DNA of 64,000 bases from an uncultured Rubripirellula sp. (GCA_938045805.1 CALIBL010000014.1:147555-211554), one strand, 5' to 3'; shown: positions 53,924 through 63,889, counted from the first letter of the stretch. Numbers and translations: made by a program. The notes: generated by a model not told the origin, from the sequence alone.

Positions 53924-54410
53924 AGAACTAACCCTAAATCACTACCACCTTTGAAACGACTCGTTTCAAACATCCGCCAGGTTCGAGAAAGAAAACGGTC
54001 CAAACCAGCAACCTCGGCGCACGAGGTGGATAAAACTTGCAAAAAGCGTGGCAGAGTGTCACAGGGCAGTCAATATAACGAATCTTCACTCCACCCGATT
54101 TTCTTCATTTTTGACCTGATTCCATTCCTTTCAGGTCGGCTTCGGCAACAATCGGGCCTCGGATCGATTAGATCGGTGAGCTAACAACACGGCGCAGTTG
54201 GTTCGACTACAATTCCTCTTTGCGATCAAGAGGCTCACCGGACTCGAGCAAAACGTTGGTCGATTTCGGTCAAACCACGGCTTCGGATCGCCATCCGCAG
54301 GTCGCTGCCCCAACCGTTTTTTGACGTTCAAACACTGCTCACAACTTGCAACTCCGCGCCGACCGATCCTGCTTTCCGCTTCTGTTCCTTCACCTCTCAA
54401 ACAATCGAAA
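53924..54410. other. divergent intergenic region of RRM and DUF1080 genes
   Basis: 487 bp. Promoter/leader region of both genes; an open frame continues from 54198 into the DUF1080 gene but has no signal or RBS features. No hairpin or known riboswitch seen. Confidence 0.4.
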
Positions 54411-55727
54411 ATGAAGAAATTATCACGAATCGCAAAAGCTGCCTTGCTTACAGGCGTCCTCTCCGTGCTAACCAATCTGGCAGATGCAGCTGATCCACCG
54501 GAAGGTTTTGAACCCATCTTCGACGGGAAAACAATGGAGGGTTGGCATGCCCGCCCGCATTTCAGCCCCATCGAATTGGCGAAAATGGAAGAGGGTGCTA
54601 GATCCGAAAAGATGGAACAATGGATGGCTGATGCGAAACAGCATTGGTCGATAGAAAATGGCGAATTGGTCAATGATGGCCACGGCGCTTACCTCGTCAC
54701 CAACAAGGACTACACCGATTACGAGTTGATGCTCGAATACAAGACGGTCGCTCGAGCCGACAGTGGCATCTACCTCAAAGGTAACCCTCAGGTTCAGATT
54801 TGGGATTACACCGACGAAGCAAAGTTCAAGCTGCACGCCAACATGGGTAGCGGTGGCCTTTGGAACAATAGTGCCGGTGCACCCGGAAAAGACCCATCAG
54901 AACTTGCCGACAGGCCATTCGGTGAGTGGAATCAGTTCCACATTAAGCAAATTGGCGCACGCACCACCGTCTACCTCAATGGAAAACTCGTGGTGGATAA
55001 CGCAATCATGGAGAACTACTGGGATCGTGCCAATCCACTTTTCCGCTCAGGCCCCATCGAACTACAAACCCACGGTGGCGAAATTCGCTGGAAGAATCTC
55101 TGGGTTAAGGAACTCACTTCGGAACAAGCCAATGAGCAATTGCAGTCGCATCACGCTAAGGGTTTCACCTCACTATTCAATGGCAAAGATCTTAGCGGCT
55201 GGCAGGGAAGCGTTGACAATTATCAAGTCGTTGACGGAGCAATTCAGTGCAAAGCTGGCAAGGGCGGAATGCTGCTAACTGAGAAAGAGTATGGCAACTT
55301 TGTTGCACGACTTGAGTTCAAGTTGCCACCTGGAGGCAACAATGGATTGGCGATACGCTCACCCGGTAACGGCGACCCAGCTTATGCCGCGATGTGTGAA
55401 CTGCAAGTACTCGACTCTGAGCACCCCAAGTACGCCAACCTCGATCAGAGACAGTACCACGGGAGTGCCTATGGCATGACCGCTGCCCATCGTGGTTTTC
55501 TACGCGAAGCGGGTGAGTGGAATTTCCAAGAAGTCACCGTGAATGGTAGTGAAATCAAAGTTGAACTCAACGGTAATGTCATCCTGTCCACCGACCTGAG
55601 CAAAGTGACTGAGTTCATGGGGGACCGCCCGCATCCTGGCAAGGATCGCACCAGCGGCTTCTTCGGCTTCGCTGGCCACAACGACCCGGTCAGCTTCCGC
55701 AATGTGTCCATCAAGGAACTGCCCTAA
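54411..55727 (+). CDS. secreted protein with two DUF1080 (3-keto-disaccharide hydrolase-like) domains
   Basis: 438 residues from ATG 54411 with a signal peptide (KLSRIAKAALLTGVLSVLTNLADA). Two DUF1080 (concanavalin-like) domains follow each other: FEPIFDGKTMEGWHARP, then FTSLFNGKDLSGWQGS, each ending in HGGEIRWKNLWVKEL or GHNDPVSFRNVSIKEL. DUF1080 members include 3-keto-disaccharide hydrolases, which work together with Gfo/Idh-type oxidoreductases. The double domain in one chain is notable. An ORF continues upstream to 54198 without protein-like features. Confidence 0.88.
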   Translation: MKKLSRIAKAALLTGVLSVLTNLADAADPPEGFEPIFDGKTMEGWHARPHFSPIELAKMEEGARSEKMEQWMADAKQHWSIENGELVNDGHGAYLVTNKDYTDYELMLEYKTVARADSGIYLKGNPQVQIWDYTDEAKFKLHANMGSGGLWNNSAGAPGKDPSELADRPFGEWNQFHIKQIGARTTVYLNGKLVVDNAIMENYWDRANPLFRSGPIELQTHGGEIRWKNLWVKELTSEQANEQLQSHHAKGFTSLFNGKDLSGWQGSVDNYQVVDGAIQCKAGKGGMLLTEKEYGNFVARLEFKLPPGGNNGLAIRSPGNGDPAYAAMCELQVLDSEHPKYANLDQRQYHGSAYGMTAAHRGFLREAGEWNFQEVTVNGSEIKVELNGNVILSTDLSKVTEFMGDRPHPGKDRTSGFFGFAGHNDPVSFRNVSIKELP

Positions 55728-55756
55728 AACTGAACTGAGTTGGAACTAGATTGAAA

Positions 55757-55796
55757 CAAAAAAAGGCGATTCCCGACTCGGGGATCGCCTTTTTTA
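55757..55796. terminator. bidirectional intrinsic terminator
   Basis: AAAAAAAGGCGAT, a CCCGACTCGGG core, ATCGCCTTTTTT. A T-run follows on both strands, between the convergent DUF1080 (+) and sulfatase (-) genes. Confidence 0.9.
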
Positions 55797-55824
55797 TTTT
55801 GCTACAAAGCTCGAGTTTGTCCGA

Positions 55825-57570
55825 CTAATTCTTCGCTTTGTTGTTGGGCCTGCGTGGATTCAGCGGAAGAACATGAGCGCGTTCAGCATACGCCCGCCAC
55901 ATAGCAGCAAGCTTTGCGGTTTGCTCCGGCATCTCATCACTCAAGTCGCGTTGCTCGCTGCGATCCTTCGCGATGTTATACAACTCCCACTTACCTTTTG
56001 CTCCTTTGGCGACGAGCTTCCAATCACCCATTCGCACAGCGCGATTCCCCTCGTGCTCCCAGTAAATCGCCTCACGTTCAATACTCTGACCTAGGAACGC
56101 CGGCAACAAACTCTTTCCTTCCATGGGATGAATGGTCTGCCCGTCATGAAAAGTGGTGGGGTAGCTTGCCTCTGCGAGGTCAACGGCAGTCGCCATGAGA
56201 TCGATCAGATGACTCGGCGTTGCCTCAAGCTCACCCTTGCGAGTGATTTTTGACGGCCAGTGCGCGATAAGCGGCGTTGAGATTCCTCCCTCATGAACCC
56301 AATGTTTGTATTCTCGGAACGGCGTGTTGGAAACGGTTGCCCAACCGCGACCATAGCCGATCGCTGTGTCAGCTGGCCCCGCCATCGAGCCCTTGCCCGT
56401 TCGCATCGCAAATCCGTCACGAGACTGCGTGGGTGTCATATTGGGCTGAAGATAATCATCGCCAAGCGGCTTCAAGGTGGGCTCCGCAGCACGTGGTCCC
56501 CCCTGGCCTCCACGGCCGTACCCCTCAGCACATCCACCGTTGTCCTGAAAGTAACAAATCAATGTATTTTCGAATTGCCCAGTGTTTTTCAGTGACTCAA
56601 TGATCCTGCCAATGCCTTGATCCATACTGTCAATCATCGCAGCATAAACTTCCATGTTGCGTTTGTCCCATTCCCAGTGCTCCGTCTCTTTCCAGTCCTC
56701 AGGCATCGGCCATAGCTCGGTGTTGGATTCGTCAATCAGCCCGAGCGAAATCATGCGTTGATAGCGTTCTTTGCGAATCGCTTCGTATCCTGCATCGTAT
56801 CGCCCTTGGTACTTCGCAATGTCTTTTTCCAGAGCGTGCATCGGCCAGTGTGCAGCAGTGAATGCGACATACAAAAAGAACGGCTCGTCGTTGGTCGCTT
56901 GGTGGTGGTCGTGAATGAATTTCGAAGCGTGGTCAGCGATTGCGTCGGTGTAATAAAATTCACCATTCGCCATCTCCTTTTCGGTGTACTCCGGATCCGC
57001 GTAGGGAGAGATATATTGATTACCACGGGTGAGCGTGTTGGGGTCAAAAAAACTACCCGCGCCATGTATCGTTCCATAGAACTGGTCGAACCCACGCTGA
57101 ATCGGCCAGTTGTGTTGATCAGCTTCACTTTTTGGGTTGATGACCTTGGTAACGTGCCACTTGCCCGACATGTAGGTTCGGTAGCCGGCCGTCTTCAGCA
57201 CTTCGGCTAAAGTCACGCACTGGCGGTTCAAGTCTCCTCGGTAACCGTCGACCCCACGATCATCCATCATGTGACCGACACCGGCTTGATGAGGGTAGAG
57301 CCCGGTAAGCAGACTCGCTCGAGTTGGACAACATCTTGCGGTGTTGTAGAACTGGGTGAAGCGAACTCCATCCTCGGCGAGTCGATCGAGATGCGGTGTG
57401 GCAATCTCGCTGCCATAGCACCCAATGTCAGAGAACCCCATATCATCCGCCATGATGTAGATAATATTGGGGCGGTCTGCTGCCCTGACGACACCCGATA
57501 AACCACTGAGTGCTGCGAGATAAACGCATCCGAGTGCAAAAAATGAACGAGACGAGAAACCGAGCATCAT
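55825..57570 (-). CDS. secreted arylsulfatase (formylglycine type)
   Basis: 581 residues. Signal peptide (SFFALGCVYLAALSGLSGVVRAA), metal site IIYIMADDMGFSDIG (Asp42, Asp43), signature C-C-P-T-R with formylglycine Cys80, then ASLLTGLYPHQAG, SGKWHVT and C-terminal metal/sulfate residues. The set is typical of arylsulfatase A-like enzymes, acting on sulfate esters outside the cytoplasm. It is monocistronic, convergent with the DUF1080 gene. Confidence 0.93.
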   Translation of the reverse strand: MMLGFSSRSFFALGCVYLAALSGLSGVVRAADRPNIIYIMADDMGFSDIGCYGSEIATPHLDRLAEDGVRFTQFYNTARCCPTRASLLTGLYPHQAGVGHMMDDRGVDGYRGDLNRQCVTLAEVLKTAGYRTYMSGKWHVTKVINPKSEADQHNWPIQRGFDQFYGTIHGAGSFFDPNTLTRGNQYISPYADPEYTEKEMANGEFYYTDAIADHASKFIHDHHQATNDEPFFLYVAFTAAHWPMHALEKDIAKYQGRYDAGYEAIRKERYQRMISLGLIDESNTELWPMPEDWKETEHWEWDKRNMEVYAAMIDSMDQGIGRIIESLKNTGQFENTLICYFQDNGGCAEGYGRGGQGGPRAAEPTLKPLGDDYLQPNMTPTQSRDGFAMRTGKGSMAGPADTAIGYGRGWATVSNTPFREYKHWVHEGGISTPLIAHWPSKITRKGELEATPSHLIDLMATAVDLAEASYPTTFHDGQTIHPMEGKSLLPAFLGQSIEREAIYWEHEGNRAVRMGDWKLVAKGAKGKWELYNIAKDRSEQRDLSDEMPEQTAKLAAMWRAYAERAHVLPLNPRRPNNKAKN

Positions 57571-57873
57571 GAATCTGTTCCGAGACGGGGAATCTTTTTG
57601 GAGTTAAAAACCGGTAACGACGAAGGATCGCCGATCGAAGCGAAGCAATCTTTCAACGAAAATACGAGAACGTTAGTCTACCCGAATGGCTGTTGCGGTA
57701 GCACAACGATGATCACTTTTCATGCATGAAGTTGAAAGCATGATGTTTGTGGCGATCGATTCTCGACACTTCCCAAGCGAAGAGACGGCACTCAATCCCA
57801 CATCCATCGCTGATATCCTGACAGGTTGAACCGTCAAACACTTCTTAAATGAACGCAATTTGGACCGTTGCAT
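57571..57873. other. divergent intergenic region
   Basis: 303 bp between the arylsulfatase (-) and CehA-like (+) genes. No gene or repeat seen. Confidence 0.4.
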
Positions 57874-59448
57874 ATGAGTCAGTTCGCATTCCGTACTTTC
57901 CCGATTACTCGACTGCCGCGCGTTCTCATCGGTCTTGTCCTAACAATACTTCTCAGCGGGGCCGCGATTGGAGTTGGCGGATCGTTGACGGTCACCATCG
58001 CTGAAGAAGAGTCCGGCGACCCGACCATTGCGCGATTTGAGATGCACCGAGTGGATGCTCCAACCAAGACGTTACCCATTCGCCGTACCGTCCCCGCGGG
58101 GATCGGGGTGATTTTAGATCGGGAACTGCTGCTTGAAATGCCCGAAGCAAACTATCAGTTCCGGCTCACACGAGGCCCTGAGTATCGAATCATTAGTGGC
58201 ACGTTCGCTCTTGAAAAATCGAGTCTCGACTCGCATCGAGTGGAACTTCCTCGTATGGCTAATTTGCTCGAAGAAGGATGGATCAGCGGGGATTGTGCCA
58301 CTCCCGCCTCCAATGCCAGCCTACCTTTGAGAATGGCCTCCGAAGATCTCCACGTCGCCGCATCGATCGGTCACATCGATGCCAAGCCGGTTGCCGGTCG
58401 AAGCGAAGAAGACCCTATCATCCACACGCCAACGTGGATCCGCAGCGATCTGACCATTACCGATGGCCTCGCATTCTATGGGAGTACTGAACCCAAATCC
58501 GATGACGCACAACCAAAACCTCTTCCGATCGAGCGAATCCTTGCGATCGATCAAATCCCCGGAACTCGAATTGCCATCGAGAATCCGTTTGCTTGGTCGC
58601 TCCCAGTTTGGCTAGCAAGCGAAAGGATCGATGGAATCTTCTTGATGAGCGATTGGCTACGGCTTGATCGCCAAGTCAAGACTATCCCACAAAGTCGCCC
58701 ACCAGACGGGCCATCAGTGGGTGACGGACGCACGGTTGGTCGCTGGGCCGAACGTATCTACTGGCACCTACTCGAAGCGGGCTTGAGACTTCCACCCCTG
58801 GCCGGTACCGGCGACCAATGTGGCAAGACCCCTGTTGGTTACAACCGTCTCTATGCTGCCGTCGACGACCAATCCGCCGAAAGTGACCATCCGCTGCATG
58901 TTCAGCGTGCAGAATCATCGGAAGCTTGGTGGAAAGCGGCTTGGACGGGGAAAAGTTTCGTAACCAACGGTCCACTACTTAGACCCAAGTTGGCAGGACG
59001 GATCCCAGGCCATCTTTTCACAGCTCAACTTGGTGAAAAACTGACCTTGCAGCCGGAACTGAATCTTTCAGTCCGCGACCCCGTGGATTACCTCGAAGTG
59101 ATCCATAACGGCGAAGTCCACTACAGCGCAAGACTCGATGAATTTGCAAAGGCGGGTGGCGTCATTCCGGCGATCGAAGCAACCCAGAGTGGATGGGTGA
59201 TCATCAGGGTGGCTACGCTGCACGAAGATCACTTTCGCGCTGCACTATCCGCTCCCTGGTATATCGAATTTGATTCTAAGCCGAGAATCAACCGGAGAAG
59301 CGTTGAGTTCTTCCAAAAATGGCAAGCTGAATACGAGATGAGACTCAAGCAGCTTAGCCCGCAAGAAATCCAGCGGCACGCACCGTTTGTGATCGCGTCA
59401 CGTGAATTCTGGAACCGTCAACGTGAACAAGCTACGGTGAACCAATGA
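57874..59448 (+). CDS. CehA/McbA (PHP)-like secreted protein, probably not catalytic
   Basis: 524 residues from ATG 57874, with a signal-anchor segment (about 17-37). The C-terminal half matches CehA/McbA-type metallohydrolases (YWHLLEAGLRLPPLAGTG, PVGYNRLYAAVDD, WTGKSFVTNGPLLRPKL). At the place where the family has G-W-x-S-G-D-L-H-x-H the protein reads GWISGD (135-140) followed by CATP, so the two metal-binding His are missing; a later SEDLHVAASIG lies where family members have aedL. Without the ligands it probably binds a carbohydrate-like molecule or acts as a scaffold. The N-terminal beta-rich part is a likely FN3-like domain. Confidence 0.75.
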   Translation: MSQFAFRTFPITRLPRVLIGLVLTILLSGAAIGVGGSLTVTIAEEESGDPTIARFEMHRVDAPTKTLPIRRTVPAGIGVILDRELLLEMPEANYQFRLTRGPEYRIISGTFALEKSSLDSHRVELPRMANLLEEGWISGDCATPASNASLPLRMASEDLHVAASIGHIDAKPVAGRSEEDPIIHTPTWIRSDLTITDGLAFYGSTEPKSDDAQPKPLPIERILAIDQIPGTRIAIENPFAWSLPVWLASERIDGIFLMSDWLRLDRQVKTIPQSRPPDGPSVGDGRTVGRWAERIYWHLLEAGLRLPPLAGTGDQCGKTPVGYNRLYAAVDDQSAESDHPLHVQRAESSEAWWKAAWTGKSFVTNGPLLRPKLAGRIPGHLFTAQLGEKLTLQPELNLSVRDPVDYLEVIHNGEVHYSARLDEFAKAGGVIPAIEATQSGWVIIRVATLHEDHFRAALSAPWYIEFDSKPRINRRSVEFFQKWQAEYEMRLKQLSPQEIQRHAPFVIASREFWNRQREQATVNQ

Positions 59449-59476
59449 TTCGGCGAAGAACCGCCGAATCGATTTT
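59447..59476 (+). terminator. intrinsic terminator of the CehA-like gene
   Basis: The 8-bp stem GATTCGGC / GCCGAATC with loop GAAGAACC is followed by GATTTT. It overlaps the stop codon by two bases. Confidence 0.6.
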
Positions 59477-59518
59477 AAGCAAACGGCTGAACGTTTTCAG
59501 CGAGCGGTGTAAACGTTT

Positions 59519-60148
59519 TTAACGAGCGGGCTGAACGGTCAACTGGTTGTCGATCTCGCGAACACCGGGCTCCAAACGAAGCAGCAATTCACTCATTCTC
59601 CGATCCCGCTGAGAAGCAACCACACCAGTCAGAATTCCGCGTCCCTCAACCACCTTCACCGTCACCGCCTTAAACTGCGGGCGAGTCAATTGTTGGAATC
59701 GGTTCACTACCCGCTGCTCGACCACTGGCATCGCAGGTCGCTCCACATCGATCGCTGCTCGCAGACGAGTCCGTATGGCGGGTTGACTATTCTGCGCCTG
59801 ACCACCAAGACCACCAAAGAGGCTCTGAAGGCCACCTAGACCACCCAATCCGCCTCCGAAGCCACCGAAACTCACCGTGCCACGTCCAGCTGTTCCGGTA
59901 GAAGCCCCAGCGTTGCTGAAACCTGCCCCGGTTGCCCCGGTTGCGCCAACTGTATCCCCTCGCTCCACCTGCGAAAAAGCGGCATCCGCGTCCAAACTAC
60001 CGCCGGTGGTGGTTGGCTGCCCGATCGTGGTGTTGCCCGTGGTTCCCGAGGTGGTCTGAGCGGAAGACTGATTAGTGAGCAAGGCTACCGCGAACAATAA
60101 GATCGCGATACGACAGTCACAGCGAGAAGCGATAAGCGGAAACTTCAT
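59519..60148 (-). CDS. secreted BON-like domain protein with a Gly-rich linker
   Basis: 209 residues from ATG 60148. A signal peptide (AILLFAVALLTNQSSAQ) is followed by a Thr/Gly-rich region (GTTGNTTIGQPTTTGG, FGGFGGGLGGLGG). The last roughly 75 residues (VNRFQQLTRPQFKAVTVKVVEGRGILTGVVASQRDRRMSELLLRLEPGVREIDNQL) match a BON domain, which binds membranes or phospholipids, often next to secretins. It could be an envelope-stability protein. Start 60148 chosen for the signal peptide; upstream frame to 60205 is unlike a leader. Confidence 0.8.
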   Translation of the reverse strand: MKFPLIASRCDCRIAILLFAVALLTNQSSAQTTSGTTGNTTIGQPTTTGGSLDADAAFSQVERGDTVGATGATGAGFSNAGASTGTAGRGTVSFGGFGGGLGGLGGLQSLFGGLGGQAQNSQPAIRTRLRAAIDVERPAMPVVEQRVVNRFQQLTRPQFKAVTVKVVEGRGILTGVVASQRDRRMSELLLRLEPGVREIDNQLTVQPAR

Positions 60149-60474
60149 TTCTAGCAACCTTTTTGGATGATTGGCTACGGATACACCTCCGGACGCCTTC
60201 CCCATTATCAGCCAAATTGAATTGGTTTATTGAAGAATCGTGGATGACATCCTGTTTTTTTAACCAATACCGTTAAAATCGCGGCACAGAACAGTATTTT
60301 TGCGAATAGGTTAACGCGCTGACAACTCGAACTTTGATCGACAAACGTTTCGTCGTCAGAGCCACCGGCTACGAGAAACGGCTGAAACGCCTCAGTATCA
60401 CGGTAACGAACCCATCATCAGCGCACCTACCGGCAGTGGGTATCCGAAACTATCATCCGATTGCGGAATTTTGA
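60149..60474. other. divergent intergenic region
   Basis: 326 bp between the BON-like gene (-) and the next secreted gene (+). Nothing identifiable. Confidence 0.4.
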
Positions 60475-62370
60475 ATGAGCACGAAAACAATCATCTTCAC
60501 GAAGTTTGCGCGGATCGCGGCAACTTGTACGGTCTGGTTAACTTTGACGAGCTCGCTCGTTCCGGTGGTGGCACAGGAGCAAGACACCCCCGGGGCACCG
60601 CGACTGCTACCCTCTGACACACTCGCCTACCTCCGATTGGACAGCGCCGAGAGATATCGCGAAGACTTTTCCGCTTCCTCAGTAGGACAGATGCTCAATG
60701 ACCCCGCGTTGAAACCACTTGCGGGCGAGGTCTATCAGATGGCAGCCGAACTCTTCGAGCAGGTTGGAACAATTCTCGAAGTTTCCCTCGATGATCTGCT
60801 CGCGATCCCCCAAGGACAGGTCGCCGTTGCTTTGATGCCGGGCAACCTCTCTGACTATCAAAAAGAACTCGCTGCGGAAGAGGATGACGATGAGTCGCCC
60901 GAAGCGATTCGAAGGAGATTGGCAAGAAAACGTCGCGAGCAAAATTCCCTCGCAGGGCTTTTCCTGATCGAAGCTGGCGGCAACGCCGACACGCTCATGG
61001 GTTTGATGGACAAGTTGGAACAACGCGTTACGACTCAGGGCTATCTGCAGAGATCAACGGAACTCGAGGGTACCAAGGTCATCAAGTTGCTGCCGCCGCG
61101 ACCAGGCCGCCCAGAAATCGAATACTTCGAGAAAGATGGAACGGTGGTTCTCGGCATTGGACACGACACCGCTGCAAAAGTCCTCGAGCATTGGGCGGAT
61201 CGTAGCGAAGAAGAAACTCTCGCCGACCGAAGCGATTTTGTCTCCATCATGTCACGTTGCGTCGGGGCAGAATCCACACGACCACAAATGACATTCTTCG
61301 TCGATCCCTATCGTATTGCCGAACGGATTGTCAAACGCGGCACTGCCGCTGCATTCGTTTGGCCGATCGTTGAACAACTTGGACTTCCCAAATTACGAGG
61401 CATTGGCGGCAGTGCATTTTCCGGCGGTGAGGTCTTTGAGTCCATCTCCCACATGCACATCCTGATTGACCCACCTCGCGACGGTGTACTCGGTGTCCTT
61501 CGCCCCGAAGTGGTTGAATCCGCTCCGCCCAAATGGGTTCCCGCTGACGTGGCGTCCTACACCTCGGTCAAATGGGATTTTGAGACCACTTACGACAACC
61601 TCGACAAGATCGTCGCGCAGTTTCAAGGTGAGGGGCCCATGAAACGATTCGTCGAAGGCCCTGCTGAGCAACAATTTGGGATCTCCGTTCGTGAGGATCT
61701 TCTGCAGAACATTACCGGTCGTTACGTCAACTGCGGATGGATTGAACCCTCCGCCAAGCTCAACAGCCGAACCGCAACTCACGCACTGGAACTGAAGGAC
61801 AGTTTGAAGGCAAAGAATCTCATCGCAAAGTTTCGTGAGAGACGGCCTAACGATCTAACGGTGGAAACCATTGGCGGCACCGTCGTTTACGTTGCGAGGA
61901 GCCCAAATAGTGGACAATTGCCACCCAACTTCCGTGTCCCCGAACCGGCTCTGATGATCCTTGGCGACTGGTTGATCTTCAGCGACAGTCGCGAGATGCT
62001 GACCCGGATCACGCGTGCTAACCTCGAAGCTGCACCGAGACTGATCAACGTTCTTGAGTTCGAACTGGTCACAAGCGAACTCGGTGGTAAGCTCGATGGT
62101 GAAAAGCCTTTCCTCGTCTCCTTTCTACGAGGGGCGGAGTACATGAAACAGATTTATGACTTAGCAAAATCACCGGAAACCCGTGGGATGCTGCGGCAGG
62201 CCTCTACCAACGCTCCGTTCGCCGGCAAAATCGTCTCAATGCTCGAACGCAACCAGATGCCCGACTTCAAGGAGTTTGAAAAGTATTTCGCTCCTTCGGG
62301 CACCTTCGCCTACGATGAACCAGCCGGCATTCACTTCGGCAGCTTCACTCTGCGTGCCGAAGAAGATTGA
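60475..62370 (+). CDS. large secreted protein of unknown function (631 aa), DUF3352-like
   Basis: Signal peptide (IAATCTVWLTLTSSLVPVVAQ) then a largely beta/alpha protein: LLPSDTLAYLRLDSAERY, IPQGQVAVALMPG, LAGLFLIEAGGNADTLMGLMDKLEQ, KVIKLLPP, DGTVVLGIGHDTAAKVL. The pattern of repeated 'level-of-protection' style segments (V-A-V-A-L, F-L-I-E-A, V-V-L-G-I-G) resembles the DUF3352-type secreted families of planctomycetes; an exact family cannot be named. No catalytic motif is visible. The C-terminal half continues with a similar pattern (ALMILGDWLIFSDSREMLTRI). Confidence 0.75.
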   Translation: MSTKTIIFTKFARIAATCTVWLTLTSSLVPVVAQEQDTPGAPRLLPSDTLAYLRLDSAERYREDFSASSVGQMLNDPALKPLAGEVYQMAAELFEQVGTILEVSLDDLLAIPQGQVAVALMPGNLSDYQKELAAEEDDDESPEAIRRRLARKRREQNSLAGLFLIEAGGNADTLMGLMDKLEQRVTTQGYLQRSTELEGTKVIKLLPPRPGRPEIEYFEKDGTVVLGIGHDTAAKVLEHWADRSEEETLADRSDFVSIMSRCVGAESTRPQMTFFVDPYRIAERIVKRGTAAAFVWPIVEQLGLPKLRGIGGSAFSGGEVFESISHMHILIDPPRDGVLGVLRPEVVESAPPKWVPADVASYTSVKWDFETTYDNLDKIVAQFQGEGPMKRFVEGPAEQQFGISVREDLLQNITGRYVNCGWIEPSAKLNSRTATHALELKDSLKAKNLIAKFRERRPNDLTVETIGGTVVYVARSPNSGQLPPNFRVPEPALMILGDWLIFSDSREMLTRITRANLEAAPRLINVLEFELVTSELGGKLDGEKPFLVSFLRGAEYMKQIYDLAKSPETRGMLRQASTNAPFAGKIVSMLERNQMPDFKEFEKYFAPSGTFAYDEPAGIHFGSFTLRAEED

Positions 62371-62395
62371 TCATGGAGAGAACGTCCCGCATCCG

Positions 62396-63658
62396 TTACT
62401 CGTGACCAAAGAGTACGCAGATCGGGTTCGGGACGTTGATACTGTTGCGGTTGTAGGTCAACCGGCCCGTATCAGCGTCCACTTCAAAACTCGCCAACGT
62501 GTTGGAATCCTGACCCGCCGCAATGATCCATTTGGCGGTGGGATCTAGATTGAAGTTCCGCGGTGTGGCACCGCGAATCGGTTCACGCTCAACGATGGCC
62601 AACTGCCCGCTCTCAGGATTAACGGAGTAAACCGTGATCGTGTCATGCCCACGATTAGCCGAGTAGACAAAACGACCGTTGGGATGAACACGGATCTCCG
62701 ACGCACTCGAGAATTTTTCCTGAGCTAACTCCTCGGGATCAACGCTGGCAATGGTCTGCTTGGCGTCCATTACTCCCCGCTTCGCGTCATAATCAAAAAC
62801 CGTCACACTCAGTGATAGTTCGTTTAGAACATACGCCCAACGCCCGTTAGGATGAAACTTCATGTGCCGCGGACCGCCGCCCGGCGGAACGTTTGCGACA
62901 CCATGTGGTTCAAGCGTTGCATCCTGCTGGTTCACTTTGTAGATCACTACCTGATCGAGTCCCAGATCGGGCACAAAAGCGAACCTCTGATCGGGCGAGA
63001 ATCCGGCCCAATGTGCGTGCGACGCTTCCTGCCGCCCCGCAACCACACGGCTGCCACCACGATGTTTGATCAATCCGGACTGCTCAACGAGTTTGCCATC
63101 TTGATCCAGTCGATAGGAGGCAACCGAACCGCCGCCGTATTGTGCCGTCAACAAAAGATTACCAGAACGATTGACGCCGACATGAGCGGCGCCGCCATCA
63201 CCGATCGGCAACGCTTTCTCAAGCTCCAGACTTGCCTTCCCCTCACGCCTCTCGATCCGATAGCTAATCACAGAGGGAACATCCTCTAACGTCCCGACCG
63301 CATAAAGGCGATCTCCGTTTGGATGCATCGCCAAAAAGCCTGGACCACTTACCTCTGCAGCCAAAGAAACCTCCATCAAGCGACCAGTCTCGGTATTGAA
63401 CCGACAATGGTAGATCCCGCGACTCTCCTTCGCTCGACCCGTACCGAGCCATAAATCAACGAGATGATTATTCTGAGCCGACTCATTTTTTTGAGCTACA
63501 ACACTCGACGTCATGACAAAGATCATCCCAACGCTGAACAGTGATACGAAACCCGACCCACACGATAGTATGGTGCTGGTGAGCACCCGACGCACTCCAG
63601 TCAGACGCGGTGCTCGAAAACACGGTCCAACCGACAGCAAAGAAAAGGGAGTCAACAT
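62396..63658 (-). CDS. secreted lactonase/6-phosphogluconolactonase-like seven-bladed propeller
   Basis: 420 residues. A hydrophobic segment (LFSVGMIFVMTSSVVAQ) precedes the propeller with repeats of the type GPGFLAMHPNGDRLYAVG, ASHAHWAGFSPDQRFAFVPDLGLDQV, GPRHMKFHPNGRWAYVLNEL, EIRVHPNGRFVYSANRGHDTI and TPRNFNLDPTAKWIIAAGQ. These are the blades of the lactonase (YbhE/Pgl-type) family; the exported form may act on sugar lactones or the peptidoglycan. Start is unclear: ATG 63658 gives about 43 residues before the signal segment, so a later Met (about residue 45) is possible. Confidence 0.85.
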   Translation of the reverse strand: MLTPFSLLSVGPCFRAPRLTGVRRVLTSTILSCGSGFVSLFSVGMIFVMTSSVVAQKNESAQNNHLVDLWLGTGRAKESRGIYHCRFNTETGRLMEVSLAAEVSGPGFLAMHPNGDRLYAVGTLEDVPSVISYRIERREGKASLELEKALPIGDGGAAHVGVNRSGNLLLTAQYGGGSVASYRLDQDGKLVEQSGLIKHRGGSRVVAGRQEASHAHWAGFSPDQRFAFVPDLGLDQVVIYKVNQQDATLEPHGVANVPPGGGPRHMKFHPNGRWAYVLNELSLSVTVFDYDAKRGVMDAKQTIASVDPEELAQEKFSSASEIRVHPNGRFVYSANRGHDTITVYSVNPESGQLAIVEREPIRGATPRNFNLDPTAKWIIAAGQDSNTLASFEVDADTGRLTYNRNSINVPNPICVLFGHE

Positions 63659-63827
63659 CGATCAAGTCTCTCAAAGGTGTAGCTTTTTGAAAATCTGAAT
63701 CGCCAATGATGATCGATGGGCATACTAACATGCAAGCATTCTACCGCCATCAAATTGGTAGAGCCCCAACGAGTCACCACGGCAACTAGCGATGAATCCA
63801 CGCAAGAATTGAAGACTTCGAAGATTC

Positions 63828-63876
63828 AAAAAAAAAACCCGCTTGCCGAGACCAAGGTTATCTCGACAAACGGGGC
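63828..63876 (-). terminator. strong intrinsic terminator for the tiny peptide gene
   Basis: On the minus strand CCCGTTTGTCGAGA, a 10-base loop, TCTCGGCAAGCGGG followed by ten T. The stem has about 14 pairs with two G-T. It starts 14 bases after the TGA at 63890. Confidence 0.85.
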
Positions 63877-63889
63877 TGTTTTCTCGTTA

